Source: Branchipolynoe longqiensis
Lineage: Eukaryota > Annelida > Polychaeta > Phyllodocida > Polynoidae
Reading direction: 5' to 3'
NCBI GenBank assembly: GCA_030323885.1
Contig: CM059187.1
Span: 133,822,029 to 133,886,028 of the forward strand
Length of the DNA: 64,000 bases
The notes under the pieces: model-generated
What the model saw: the letters and a program-made list of their open reading frames with translations, nothing else
Databases searched by the model: none
What the model was told of the DNA's origin: nothing
Position numbers and translations under genes: made by a program
Shown: piece by piece, positions 9,830-19,097 of the stretch
Layout: every line of letters starts with the position of its first letter
Position numbering within the stretch: the stretch's first letter is position 1

Positions 9830-10215
9830 AAAAGTGTGTGTGACTCTGTGTCTATGTGTGTGTCTCTATGTGTGTGTCTGTGTCTCTGTGTCTCTGACAA
9901 AGAGACACACACAGACACATATACACACAGACACACACATAGACACACACAGAGACACACACACAGACACACACAGAGACACACACAGAGACACACACAG
10001 AGACACACACATACACAGACACACACATACACAGACACACACACAGAGACACAGATACACACACAGAGACACACACAGAGACATACACACACAGCCACAC
10101 ACACAGACACACACACAGACATACACAGAGACACACACAGACACACACACAGAAACACAGAAACACACACACAGAGATACACACACAGACACAGAGACAC
10201 ACACACAGAAACACA
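9830..10215. repeat. Strand-switching GTGTCTCTGT / ACACAGAGACAC microsatellite
   Basis: From 9830 to about 9895 the plus strand is TGTGTCTCTGTG-type; from about 9897 it is ACACAGAGACAC-type. The junction GTCTCTGACAAAGAGAC is itself a short hairpin. Open frames of 120-175 codons on both strands (Cys/Val or Thr/His) are repeat artefacts. Confidence 0.9.
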
Positions 10216-10364
10216 GAAATGAGAAATATGAAGAATGGGACGGTGCAAACATGTAGGTTTATGCGGCGGACCTGTTAGGAAGCAGTCTTCATGAGAAATA
10301 TGAAGAATGGGACGGTCCAAACATGGCTCAGTTTAGCTTGCTTAGAGGGATGTTAGGACCGTCC

Positions 10365-10515
10365 CAAATATATGTACATATATTTATACATATATATAAT
10401 TATATATGTACAATAATATATGTACATACATATATGTACATATATGTACATGTATGTACATATATGTACATATATGTACATACATATATGAACATAAATA
10501 TACACGTATAGACAT
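10365..10515. repeat. TATGTACATA microsatellite
   Basis: Tandem ATATGTACATATATGTAC; each unit is self-complementary, so the tract can form hairpins. It lies inside the right half of the foldback element. Confidence 0.85.
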
Positions 10516-10840
10516 GTTTAAAAGACTCTTTGCTGCCTATCTTCTACAACCGCCCTTCTACAACCGTCCTCCACCCGGCTGTCCGTAATTATCAGTCGCC
10601 TCCTCCAACCTTATATCAATGGACAAATGCGACTGATGCTTTTCTATTCGCACCGCCTTTACGCATTACGCATTACGCACCGATCGCTACATGGAGCGAT
10701 CGGGATAATGGATTTCTGACGCATTCGCATTACGCATTACGCGTGTATGGAATGTAGCTCATAGGTTTCAAGGCGTTTTCGATTTTTTGTTGCATTCGCA
10801 TTCGCATTACGCATTACGCGTATATGGAATGCAGCCTTAA

Positions 10841-11270
10841 GAGTGAATAGCTCTTGAAATCTGGGCGAAAAGCAGGAGAGAAATATATATTTGCTTGAAA
10901 ATGACAATTGCTATGTATTGCACCCGCAACACTCACATAGTGCCGCCTCCGCAGACAGCACAATCAACCTCCTCGCACCACACACACTCACACACTCACA
11001 CACACATTCACACACACTCACACACACCCTCTTTGTGACAGACAGTACTCCTCTCCCAATTGAAGATGATGATTACCTTTGCTTGAGCTGTCCGAATGTG
11101 GACAGTGCAATCGAATTGAACAAGTTGAATGCAATCAGAAGCGATGCTGTCGCGTATAACTTGGTTTTCGATGAGGAATGGGCCCCGGCACACGCACTCT
11201 AAGATAATAAAGTAAAGGCGCCTCCCCGGGACCCGCCATTCCCCCTTTTATCGCGCGCCTAAAATGGGGA
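10841..11270. other. Unique sequence with a CACACTCA tract
   Basis: A CACACTCACA tract covers about 10980-11028. The open frame at 10891-11202 (Asn/Asp/Ser-rich after the His/Thr repeat) has no recognisable domain, and an overlapping frame exists on the minus strand. It is not called as a gene. Confidence 0.4.
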
Positions 11271-11274
11271 AACC

Positions 11275-12420
11275 GGGTGCGGGTGGGTGGGTGGGTGGGT
11301 GGGTGGTAGGTGGTTAGAGCGGGGTTTGGTGAGTAGGTGTGGGTGGGTGGTGGGTGGTTAGAGCGGGGTTTTGTGAGTAGGTGGTGGGGTGGGTGGGTGG
11401 GTGGGCGGGTGGTTAGAGTGGGGCTTGGTGAGTAGGTGTGGGTGGGTGGGTGGGTGGTGGGTGGTTAGAGCGGGGTTTGGTGAGTAGGTGTGGGTGGGTG
11501 GGTGGGTGGTGGTGGTTAGAGCGGGTTTGGTGAGTAGTGCTGGGGGTGGTGGTAGCGGTTAGAGGGGGTTTGGTGAGTAGTGTGGTGGGTGGTTAGGCGG
11601 GTTTGGTGTTGGTGTGGGTGGGTGGTTGGGTGGCGGGTGGTTAGAGTGGGGTTTGGTGAGTAGGTGTGGGTGGTTGGGTGGTGGGTGGTTAGAGCGGGGT
11701 TTGGTGAGTAAGTGTCGGTGGCGGGTGGTTAGAGCGGGGTGTGGTGAGTAAGTGTGGGTGGGTGGGTGGGTGGGAGGTAGGTGGTTAGAGCGGGGTTTGG
11801 TGAGTAGGTGTGGTTGGATGGTGGGTGGTTAGAGCGGGGTTTGGTGAGTAGGTGTGTGTGGGTGGTGGGTGGTTAGAGCGGGGTTTGGTGAGTATGTGTG
11901 GGTGAGTGGGTGGTGGGTGGTTAGAGCTGGGTTTGGTGAGTGGGTGTGGGTGGGTGGGTGGTAGGCGGTTAGAGCGGGGTTTGGTGAGTAAGTGTGGGTG
12001 GGTGGTTAGAGCGGATTTTGGTGAGTAAGTGTGGGTGGATGGGTAGGTGGCGGGTGGTTAGAGCGGGGTTTGGTGAGTAGGTGTGGGTGGGTGAGTGGTT
12101 GTGTGCTGGGTGGTTAGAGCTGGATTTGGTGAGTAGGTGTGGGTGGGTGGGTGGGTGGTGGGTGGCTAGGCTGGGCTTGGTGAGTGGGTGTGAGTGGGTG
12201 GGTGGGTGGTTGGTGGTTAGAGCGGGGTTTGGTGAGTAAGTTTGGGTGGGTGGGTGGTGGGTTGTTAGGCTGGGCTTGGTGAGTGGGTGTGGGTGGGTGG
12301 GTGGTAGGTGGTTAGAGCGGGGTTTGGTGAGGAGGTGTGGGTGGGTGGTGAGGCAGAGTTTGGTGAGTGTGGGTGTGTGGGGGGGGGGGGTTAGGCGGGG
12401 GTTGGTGAGTGTATGTGGGT
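11275..12420. repeat. G-rich minisatellite, unit about 50 bp
   Basis: About 23 copies of a unit with core TTAGAGCGGGGTTTGGTGAG followed by a variable number of GGGT repeats. Unit length varies with the GGGT count. The plus strand is continuously G-rich, with many runs of three or more G, and fits the pattern for G-quadruplex formation. Confidence 0.9.
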
Positions 12421-12825
12421 GTGGGGAAGTGGTTGTGGGTGTGGGTTGGAATTGGTGTGGAAGTGGGTGTGGGAGTGTGTGTGGATGTGGGCGTGGGGAG
12501 GGTGTTTATAGGATACGGAGATGGGTTGGCTTTGGTGGCGGGTCGGTGGGTGTCTGGGTGGGTGCGTTCGACGAGGCGGGGAAGCTGGGGAAGGGAGGAA
12601 GGGAACCGGAAGGGGGCGAGGGGAATGGGAATGGGAGGAAAAGAGGAGGAGAGAGGGAGAGGGAGGCGGAGAAGGAGGGTGAGGGAGAGAGGAAATCGGT
12701 AGGCTGAGGTGGAATAGGAGAGGGGGAGGAGGAAAAGGAGGAGGAGGAGAGCGAAGGGGTAGGCTGATTGGAAGGAGGGGGGATGCGGAGGAGGAGGAGG
12801 GAGAGGTTGTTAGGGGAGGGAAGAG
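12421..12825. repeat. Purine-rich, G-rich low complexity
   Basis: GTGGGTGTGGG-type sequence passing into GGGAGAGGGAGG-type purine sequence (about 12580-12800). The Gly/Arg/Glu open frames are compositional. Confidence 0.75.
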
Positions 12826-12889
12826 ATGGGTGCTAACAGTAATTGGTTGGCGGGGTGCATTTTAGGCGTGTTCTGTATTCACCCTGTGC

Positions 12890-13130
12890 TACACAATCAG
12901 AGGGCCCTCCGCCCTGGCACCCCGGGCCCGTGTTTTAGGCATGGAAAGGCCGTTGTGGCGCTTGGCCGCCGGGCCGGCTCCCTTGCCCGGCCTGCTCCCT
13001 CGCTGGGCCTGCTCCCCCACCGCCACCGCCGCCGCTCCCACCGCCTCCGCAGTCGTGTACACGGTGACGCCGGTGGTATTCCCGTCATCTCCGCTCGGCC
13101 GTCTGGTCGGAATCACTAAGCGCATCTGCT
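12890..13130. other. GC-rich island next to a candidate promoter
   Basis: CpG-rich, non-repetitive sequence (CCGCCGGGCCGGC, CCGCCGCCGCTCCC). Overlapping Arg/Ala/Pro open frames on both strands show that frame openness here reflects GC content. It directly precedes the motif cluster at 13141-13290. Confidence 0.45.
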
Positions 13131-13140
13131 AATTCGCATT

Positions 13141-13290
13141 ATGCAAATGAGCAGCGGATATAAGCAGCGGGTGTGGCGCGCGCATGCGCGAATGACGGTT
13201 GTGACACTGGAGGTGCCATACGGAGCGACGTCTGTCGGTGACGGTATGTCCTCACCGCCTCTAGAGCAACGCCTGACGCACGTGACGTCA
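13141..13290. promoter_or_regulatory. Candidate promoter/enhancer: octamer, TATA-like, NRF1-like, CRE
   Basis: In order: octamer ATGCAAAT at 13141-13148, GATATAAG at 13157-13164, GCGCATGCGC (NRF1-type palindrome) at 13180-13189, and CACGTG overlapping a full cAMP-response palindrome TGACGTCA (13279-13290). An AATAAA hexamer lies at 13397. The co-occurrence of four strong motifs at a CpG-rich edge suggests a promoter; factor names are inferred from vertebrate consensus sites. A 124-codon frame starts at 13141 but has no known domain. Confidence 0.35.
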
Positions 13291-13594
13291 CATGCGCTGT
13301 CTGCGTTGGGTGTGACATCACCAGTGTTTTGTGGGCTGGCGATTCAATGTGCCATTCATTCCCTCCTTTTCTTGGAGTTGTGTTGTTGTGCATGGAATAA
13401 ATTGGTTCGGTTGTTTATATGTTTTTATTTACTTGTTCATCTATATAGATCTGGAACACTTATCTCCCTGAATAACAATATTAAAAGTCAACACTGGAAG
13501 TTGGACTCAATATAACTCTGCTTTTCGTGTGGTAGGTAGGGCCTCTGTGTTCGAACCCTGGCAGATTCAGATCAAGTAGTTATACTTCTTTTTT

Positions 13595-13897
13595 TTTCTT
13601 GAAAATGTATAGTGCTTATAATGGATAAGTCTGAATAGGACTGTTTTCACCATTAGACAGTTTGTCGATAGAAAGCCTGAGCCTACACTGTTATTGCCCC
13701 AAGGAATTTGTAACCTCCCACACCACATGGACATGGTATGAGAGCAACCAGCCTTTGATGATGCTGTAAGTTATACACAGCAGTGGAAATCCAAATTGGC
13801 AGAGGTGGGGGCACAGGCAATCGAACCACTTACCTTCAGATTAGGAGTCTGACCTCAAAAAAAGTCAGACACTCTAACCACTCTGCCACAGATAATA
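13595..13897 (-). mobile_element. SINE-B copy
   Basis: Minus-strand copy of a second tRNA-headed SINE. The B-box complement (GGCAATCGAACCACTTACC) is at about 13816-13834 and the complement of the tRNA-like 5' half (CACTCTAACCACTCTGCCAC) at about 13870-13889. The body contains CAGTTTGTCGATAGAAAGCC and CACACCACATGGACATGG, shared with 36840-37134 and 62946-63243. Confidence 0.8.
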
Positions 13898-13924
13898 GCA
13901 CATGCATACTTGTCACTACCTATC

Positions 13925-14015
13925 CTGACAGTCTGTATGCTTCGGATAGAACCAGGAGCCGTAGAATGAAGAAGACCAATTGCGATTGAAATTCGCCCTG
14001 CTGAATCAAGGAATG
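13925..14015 (-). mobile_element. SINE-A form-B tail fragment
   Basis: Contains CGTAGAATGAAGAAGACCAA and TTGAAATTCGCCCTGCTGAA, the alternative tail of some SINE-A copies (compare 15150-15225 and 39870-39935, which read in the same sense). The strand relative to a head is unclear because no head is attached. Confidence 0.45.
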
Positions 14016-14110
14016 TAACAAACAAACAAAAGAGGTAATGTGTACCGTTGAATGTACCGGCATCCATGCCGTAACGTATTTGTCCGTACCAAAACCTGCC
14101 TTATCTAAAG

Positions 14111-14849
14111 CGGCTGTCACACTATGATGTATAGCCTCAGCGTATGCCGACATATATGATTTTCGACCAACACATTGGCATATGTCGTCATACGTTACAT
14201 ATACATTGGGCGTACATCGCGTATGTTTTGGGTACATCGTTATATGTTGTCTTATGTCGTTGCACATCGAGGCTCTGAAAAAATGTTGTGCATGCTCAAA
14301 ATGTCCAAGGTGTGTCAACATGTGGCTCATACAGTGAATGTACATAGTGTGTACATGCGGGATACATCGGTGTACGTTGGGAGTACATTAGGGATACATT
14401 GGAATACATTGCTGCACATTAGCCATACGTTCAGCCAGTGGGAATGTGCAGTCCACATACAGTCCGCATACTGCCAACAGATGCATTACATACTCCTAAT
14501 GTACTTCGAACATATGCCTGCCGTATCTCCAGCGTATTTAACATATATGCCAAACTTCTAGCGATGGAGTAACGTACGTAACATTGGTCAGCGTACCATG
14601 AGCAAATGCAAGCATTTTGCAAACAATTTGTGAACGTTTTGCGAGGCACCATGAACACTCTCATATGCTAGCAATAGGTCAGAGATATGTTCTACATATG
14701 TTACATACATTGTGTGTACGTTATGTGTATGTTGCGTGTACGCCCAATTTTCTCCCCCGCCACTGAAAGGTTTGACGAATGCTGAAGTACTTGCACATTT
14801 TCTAACATTAAGCACACGCTTACCCCATACGTCGTAGTGTGACAGGGCC
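14111..14849. mobile_element. CCCTGTCACAC-end element, 740 bp
   Basis: The left end GGCTGTCACACTATGATGTA and the right end CATACGTCGTAGTGTGACAG are inverted repeats of each other. The interior is rich in alternating CGTACATTG / CATATGTCG words that can self-pair, but it encodes nothing recognisable. It is related by its ends to 51514-52085 and 49908-50250. Flanking AAAG/CTTT extends the inverted repeat, so the target duplication is uncertain. Confidence 0.7.
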
Positions 14850-14962
14850 TTTAACGTTTTTCACCGTAGTTTAACGTACTTACATGCGTTAATCTATCTT
14901 ACGTTCAACTACGTTCAACTATGTTCAACTGCGTTCGCTAACGTCTATGTGACCAGGGCTTT
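14850..14962. mobile_element. Related element end
   Basis: Begins right after the previous element with TTTAACGTTTTTCACCG. It contains ACGTTCAACTACGTTCAACT tandem words and ends AACGTCTATGTGACCAGGGC, which resembles the complement of a CCCTGGTCACATAGACGTT-type terminus. Only one end is identifiable. Confidence 0.4.
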
Positions 14963-14996
14963 AGTCATGTGAACCCGGGATGGCCGAATGAGTAAC

Positions 14997-15235
14997 CCAG
15001 ACAGGATGGCCGAATGAGTTGAGCATCCGCCTCCCGTTTTGGTAGGTCGGGATATTCGAACCCACGGGTTCGAACCCTGGTTGAGTCAAGCCACTGACTT
15101 AAAAATGTATATTTGTTGCTACCTAGCCTGTCGTTCGGCATTATTAGGATTGGGCAAGGAGCAGTGGAATGAGAAAGTCCAGTTGTCCGTGATTGAAATT
15201 TCTCCTGCTTAATCAACTAATGTACCATAATAAAC
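14997..15235 (+). mobile_element. SINE-A with short form-B tail
   Basis: Head GACAGGATGGCCGAATGAG at about 15000, B box GGGTTCGAACCC at about 15066, body start (TTTGTTGCTACCTAGCCTG), then the alternative tail GGAGCAGTGGAATGAGAAAG through ATCAACTAATGTACC. The 150-bp central body of SINE-A is absent, as in 39726-39945 and 50376-50585. Confidence 0.8.
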
Positions 15236-15309
15236 CTTGCAGAATCAACCCTGGTTAATGAACACATGCATGTTTGTATATGTATGCGGTATCAGCTATT
15301 CACATCACA

Positions 15310-16555
15310 CCTGGTGTAGTTCCAGAGTCACAGTGTGGCTTCAGAGGTAACCGAAGCACCTTGGATATGATATTTTGTCTCCGACAGTGACAAGAAAAGT
15401 GCATTGAGCAGGACCGACCACTGTACATGGTATTTGTCAATTTCACTAAGGCATTTGATACAGTCGGGAGGACCGGGCTATGGCAGCTATTGAGGAAGTA
15501 TGGATGCCCAGAGAAGTTCACAACTATGATCGAGGCTCTACATACAGGAATGATGGCGAACGTTAGTGTTGGAGGGGAAGTCTCGGAATCGTTCAGGGTT
15601 CCTATCAGCAATGCTCAATGAGGTTTTCCAAGACATGGGGGATGGCATCTATATACAGTCCAGACAGAGCACTGACCTATTCAATGTCACACACTTCAGA
15701 GCGAACACCAAGAGTACTCGGATACTGGTGAGAGAGCTGCTATTCGCAGAACACAGTGCCCACTCTGCTGAAGAGATCCAGAAAATAGTGGACGCTTTCT
15801 CCAATGCATCAAAGAAGTTTGGCCTGAAGATTAACATCAAGAAGACAGAGGTGCTGTACCAACCCAACTCTACAAGAACCTGAGAGGAGGAGATCATGGT
15901 TGACAGAAACAAGCTGAACTCTGTTCCTGAATTCACCTACCTCGGAAGCACTATATCAAGTGATGGACGCATTGATGCTGAAATAGAGAGGAGGATGGCC
16001 AAGGCTAGCGCATCTTTCGGCCGACTGCGCCAGAGACTCTGTAACAACCACAATGTGGCCATTCGGGTCAAAGGCAAGATCTACCGTGCAATCATGCTAT
16101 CCACCCTACTATACGAAGCCGAGGCCTGGACAGTGTACAGACGACAGGTGAAAAAGGTGCATGCCTTCATGATGCAACATCTGCGTTCAATCATGAGGTT
16201 AACTTGGAAGGACAAAGTGACAAATAAGGAAATACTCGAACGGATGGGGCTGCCCTCTATGGAAGATGTTCTGATCAAAAAGAATCTCCGGTGGACTGGA
16301 CACCTCATGAGGATGTCATCAGACAGGCTACCAAAGCAGATCCTCTATTCTCAACTGTCTTCTGGTTACAGAAAGAGAGGGCGCCCTCATCTCCTGTTCA
16401 AGGATACCATCAAGAGAAACCTGAAGCTGAGAGACATTAAGACCGACTCATGGATACAACTCTCACAGCAGCGAGCTAAATGGAGAGCGGCAGTCAAGTA
16501 ATGAAAGCAGTCTTTGTCACATCGCGACTGACAGCATGATGATGATGATGATCAG
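15310..16555 (+). pseudogene. LINE family 1 reverse-transcriptase remnant (RTE-like)
   Basis: Translation starts at 15316 with VVPESQCGFRGNRSTLDM and continues MVFVNFTKAFDTVGRTGLWQ (fingers/palm region). Breaks: stop at 15388-15390; a frameshift with loss of the VKQGC-type region near 15600-15615; stop at 15881-15883. The catalytic FADD-type motif reads FAEH at 15743-15754, followed by a small deletion, so the active-site aspartates are gone. From 15896 the C-terminal domain is intact to TAA at 16499-16501 (YLGSTISSDGRIDAEIERRM; RKRGRPHLLFKDTIKRNLKL). The 3' end is a GATGATGATGATGATC tail. The copy lacks the endonuclease domain (5' truncation). The family call is from motif recall. Confidence 0.85.
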
Positions 16556-16930
16556 CTATAATACTGAATCAAATTACTGAAGTAGAAATAGTTTTTACTT
16601 ATATGAATGTATTCTTTTTCTGCACTAGTCAATTATGTAGCAAAGAACCTTTCCGGCAACTGTGTTCTTCCGGTCTGTACCGTTCCGCATGAAATCCACG
16701 CAGAAAACCACACATAAATAACTCAAATTGAGATGTTCTGCTGTTAATAAACACACCTGTCAGCATTCCGTACACATGGCTGTTGTCACAACAACAGGCA
16801 CAATAGTTGTGTCAATTCACGGTGAACTATGTGGTTTTCTCATCAAACTATGTCATTACATTCATTGTGGTGTGATTCAATTGGTGTGGATTCATCCCAT
16901 ACCATCAACAAAACATCTTGTCTAAACCAA
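16556..16930. other. Unique AT-rich sequence, nothing recognised
   Basis: A sentence-like block, TTCACGGTGAACTATGTGGT through ATTCATTGTG (about 16818-16870), recurs diverged at about 17297-17350. The SINE-A copy between them therefore sits inside or between a local duplication. Confidence 0.45.
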
Positions 16931-16935
16931 TAAAT

Positions 16936-17239
16936 GGTTGTTGGTCGGTTGTTGGAGTTTTACGTCCTGGCAACATATACGTTCATATCAATTAAAGATG
17001 GGTACCGACTTGTGACACTTATGACGGTGCACACGTATGACGACTTTATATTGCTGCCCCACTGGGAATCAGGCTGACAGCACCATGACCCCATATCCCA
17101 CTCAGTCACAATATCCTGACACTGAGCTAATGAGTCCTTGTCCTATGTTAATAATGCCGGGCACCTGGCTAGGAAGCGACAAGTATTACATTTTAAGTCA
17201 TTGCTTTGACTTGACCAGGGTTCGAACCCTGGTCAAGTC
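16936..17239 (-). mobile_element. SINE-A ending in a perfect 32-bp palindrome
   Basis: Minus-strand copy from GGTTGTTGGTCGGTTGTTGG to the B-box region. At 17208-17239 the sequence is a perfect palindrome centred on TTCGAA (17221-17226), and the symmetry continues outward with few mismatches to about 17188-17259. The remaining head is replaced by an opposite-sense piece of the same SINE. Confidence 0.85.
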
Positions 17240-17259
17240 AAATCAATGATTTAAAAATT

Positions 17260-17735
17260 GTTGCGACAACAACAATGCACATTAGTTTCTATCAATTCGC
17301 GTTGAACTATGTGGTTTTCTCATAACACTGTGTCATTGCATTCATTGTGCTGTGATTCTATTGCTGTGAATTTATCCCATACCAACAATAAACTTGTGTT
17401 AAACCAATAAAAGAAGGCAACACCCATTTTCCACCTACCAAGCAAACCCGCTTCATTGAGGTACTATCAGTACCCGCAACCGTTTATGACCCCCTCCCCC
17501 CCCCCCCCACACATCGTGACTTGCAGCCATCTCATTATGGCGGGCAATTGCAACAGTGCAATCAAAACAGCACAAGAAAGGCGCCACTGAGCTGACTGTG
17601 CGCCGGCTCGATTAGCTTATTGTGTCTTTAATTCAAAGCCATTTCCAACACGCCATGCGCCGGCCCGACCTAGATGGTGATTTGCTGAAAGCTACAAAAG
17701 CGCGCCCGAATAAATAATGCGCTACCTGTGCTGTG
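17260..17735. other. Unique sequence, GC-rich in its right part
   Basis: Repeats the ATTCGCGTTGAACTATGTGG block noted at 16.8 kb, has a C-run near 17499-17509, and becomes GC-rich from 17580. No gene was recognised. Confidence 0.4.
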
Positions 17736-17737
17736 AC

Positions 17738-18390
17738 CGGCGCCGGGTGTGCGCCGGGTAGTGCGCCGGGTAGTAAGGCGGGGGTTCGCCGGGTGTGCGC
17801 CGGGTATGCGCCGGGTGTGCGCCGGGTAGTGCGCCGGGTAGTAAGGCGGGGGTTCGCCGGGTGTGCGCCGGGTATGCGCCGGGTGTGCGCCGGGTAGTGC
17901 GCCGGGTAGTAAGGCGGGGGTTCGCCGGGTGTGCGCCGGGTGTGCGCCGGGTAGTGCGCCGGGTAGTAAGGCGGGTAGTAAGGCGGGGGTTCGCCGGGTG
18001 TGCGCCGGGTGTGCGCCGGGTAGTAAGGCGGGTAGTAAGGCGGGGTTCGCCGGGTAGTAAGGCGGGTAGTAAGGCGGGTGTGCGCCGGGTGTGCGCCGGG
18101 TGTGCGCCGGGTAGTGCGCCGGGTAGTAAGGCGGGGGTTCGCCGAGTGTGCGCCTGGGTGTGCGCCGGGTAGTAAGGCGGGTGTGCGCCGGGTATGCGCC
18201 GGATGTGCGCCGAGGGTGCGATGGGTATGCGCCAGGTGTGAGCCTAGTATGCGCCGGGTATGCGCCGGGTGTGAGCCGTGAGAGCGCTGCACCAGGAGTG
18301 TCGGGGGTGCGTCGAGTGTGCGTCGGGTATGCGCAGTGAGTGCGCAGGGGTGTGCGCTGAGAGTGCGCCGGGTCTACGTCGGCAGGGTGG
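17738..18390. repeat. GC-rich minisatellite, 11-12 bp unit with higher-order pattern
   Basis: Units are GTGCGCCGGGT, ATGCGCCGGGT, AGTGCGCCGGGT and AGTAAGGCGGG. They are arranged in a higher-order block that includes AAGGCGGGGGTTCGCCGGGT, repeated about five times between 17774 and 18140, then degenerating to the right. Long open frames on both strands (Arg/Gly/Val/Cys plus; Pro/His/Thr/Arg minus) come from the repeat. Confidence 0.9.
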
Positions 18391-18645
18391 CAGCGTGTTG
18401 ATTTCAGTTCCTCCGACCACCCCCATCTTTCTCCCCTCACCTGAGATAAAGAGGCATTGTGTAAAAACACTAGCCGATGGCGCAGGCTACAGGAGACCGA
18501 GGCCGGGCGGAGCCCACAATGGTGTCATCCACCTGTGTGCCTGCATTGTGTAGGTATAGTCCATGCATGCAGAAAATGGGTTTTTTTTTTTTCCTTACTG
18601 GGAGAGGTGGAGGTTTCAAACTTTGAACTGAAAATTGCTTGATTT
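18391..18645. other. Unique sequence with T-run
   Basis: Short unique stretch with a T-run near 18581-18592. No gene was seen. Confidence 0.4.
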
Positions 18646-18654
18646 CCTTTATTG

Positions 18655-18970
18655 CTTTGAGTGATGTACTGAAAGAATATTCTTTTGGTGATGTACTGGA
18701 AGAATATCCTTTGGGTGATATACTGGAAGCGAATTCTTTAAATGGTGTACTGGAAGAATATTTTGTAGTTGAAGCGCTGGAAAGATATTTGGATGATGCA
18801 TTGGATGAGTATTCTTCAGGTGATACACTAGAAGAATATTCTTTCTGTTATTTACTGAAAGAATATTATCTGCATGTTGTATCGAAGAATAGTAGTTGTG
18901 TGATTTACTGGAAGAGTATTCTTTGGGTGATGTACTGGAAGAGTATTCATTATGTGATTTACTGATGAAT
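18655..18970 (+). repeat. Diverged 30-bp minisatellite, multiple of three
   Basis: About eleven units of GATGTACTGGAAGAATATTC plus ten bases. Because the unit is 30 bp, one frame reads a 10-residue repeat of the form GDVLEEYSLG for roughly eight units from 18666. A one-base shift near 18880-18895 then moves the same motif to another frame (CDLLEEYSLGDVLEEYSL). The minus strand is also open with an NILPVHHPK-type repeat. No start context, signal or flanking exon was seen, so it is called a repeat and not a gene. Confidence 0.7.
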
Positions 18971-19097
18971 ATGTTAGCAAAAATAGGTGTGTCATACACT
19001 CAGCCACTACTAAGCCTCTGTCTGAATCTCTACTGGATACAACCACATCAATCGAGTAGTAGAACTACATTCCACGCCACTGATTCCAACTCAAAAT

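Larger units (their letters stand above)
9440..10840. mobile_element. Nested foldback element, 1.4 kb
   Basis: Outer ends: 9451-9478 and 10803-10830 are perfect 28-bp inverted repeats built of ATTCCATATACGCG plus TAATGCG units, with TTAA just outside both (9440-9443, 10837-10840). Second, diverged copies of the terminal motif lie inside each end (about 9512-9545; 10728-10757). Inner arms 9711-9782 and 10219-10290 are perfect 72-bp inverted repeats. A 75-bp block at 9636-9713 recurs directly at 10585-10660. The core is a TG/CA microsatellite that switches strand near 9896. No transposase frame is present. TTAA flanks would suit a TTAA-targeting transposon, but this is inference. Confidence 0.7.

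Noticed and set aside
9793..10320. Cysteine/valine-rich minus frame, superficially like a disulfide-rich peptide
   Set aside because: Encoded by the TGTGTCTCTG microsatellite, with matching Thr/His frames on the other strand.
10891..11202. 103-codon frame with an acidic C-terminal part
   Set aside because: The first half is a CACTCACA repeat. The second half has no recognisable fold and an opposing frame covers it.
13141..13515. 124-codon frame beginning at the candidate promoter
   Set aside because: The ATG is inside the octamer motif ATGCAAAT, upstream of the TATA-like word, so it is unlikely to be a translation start; no domain was seen.
17633..18470. 219- and 266-codon minus-strand frames
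   Set aside because: Both translate the GCGCCGGGT minisatellite; plus-strand frames of similar openness exist.
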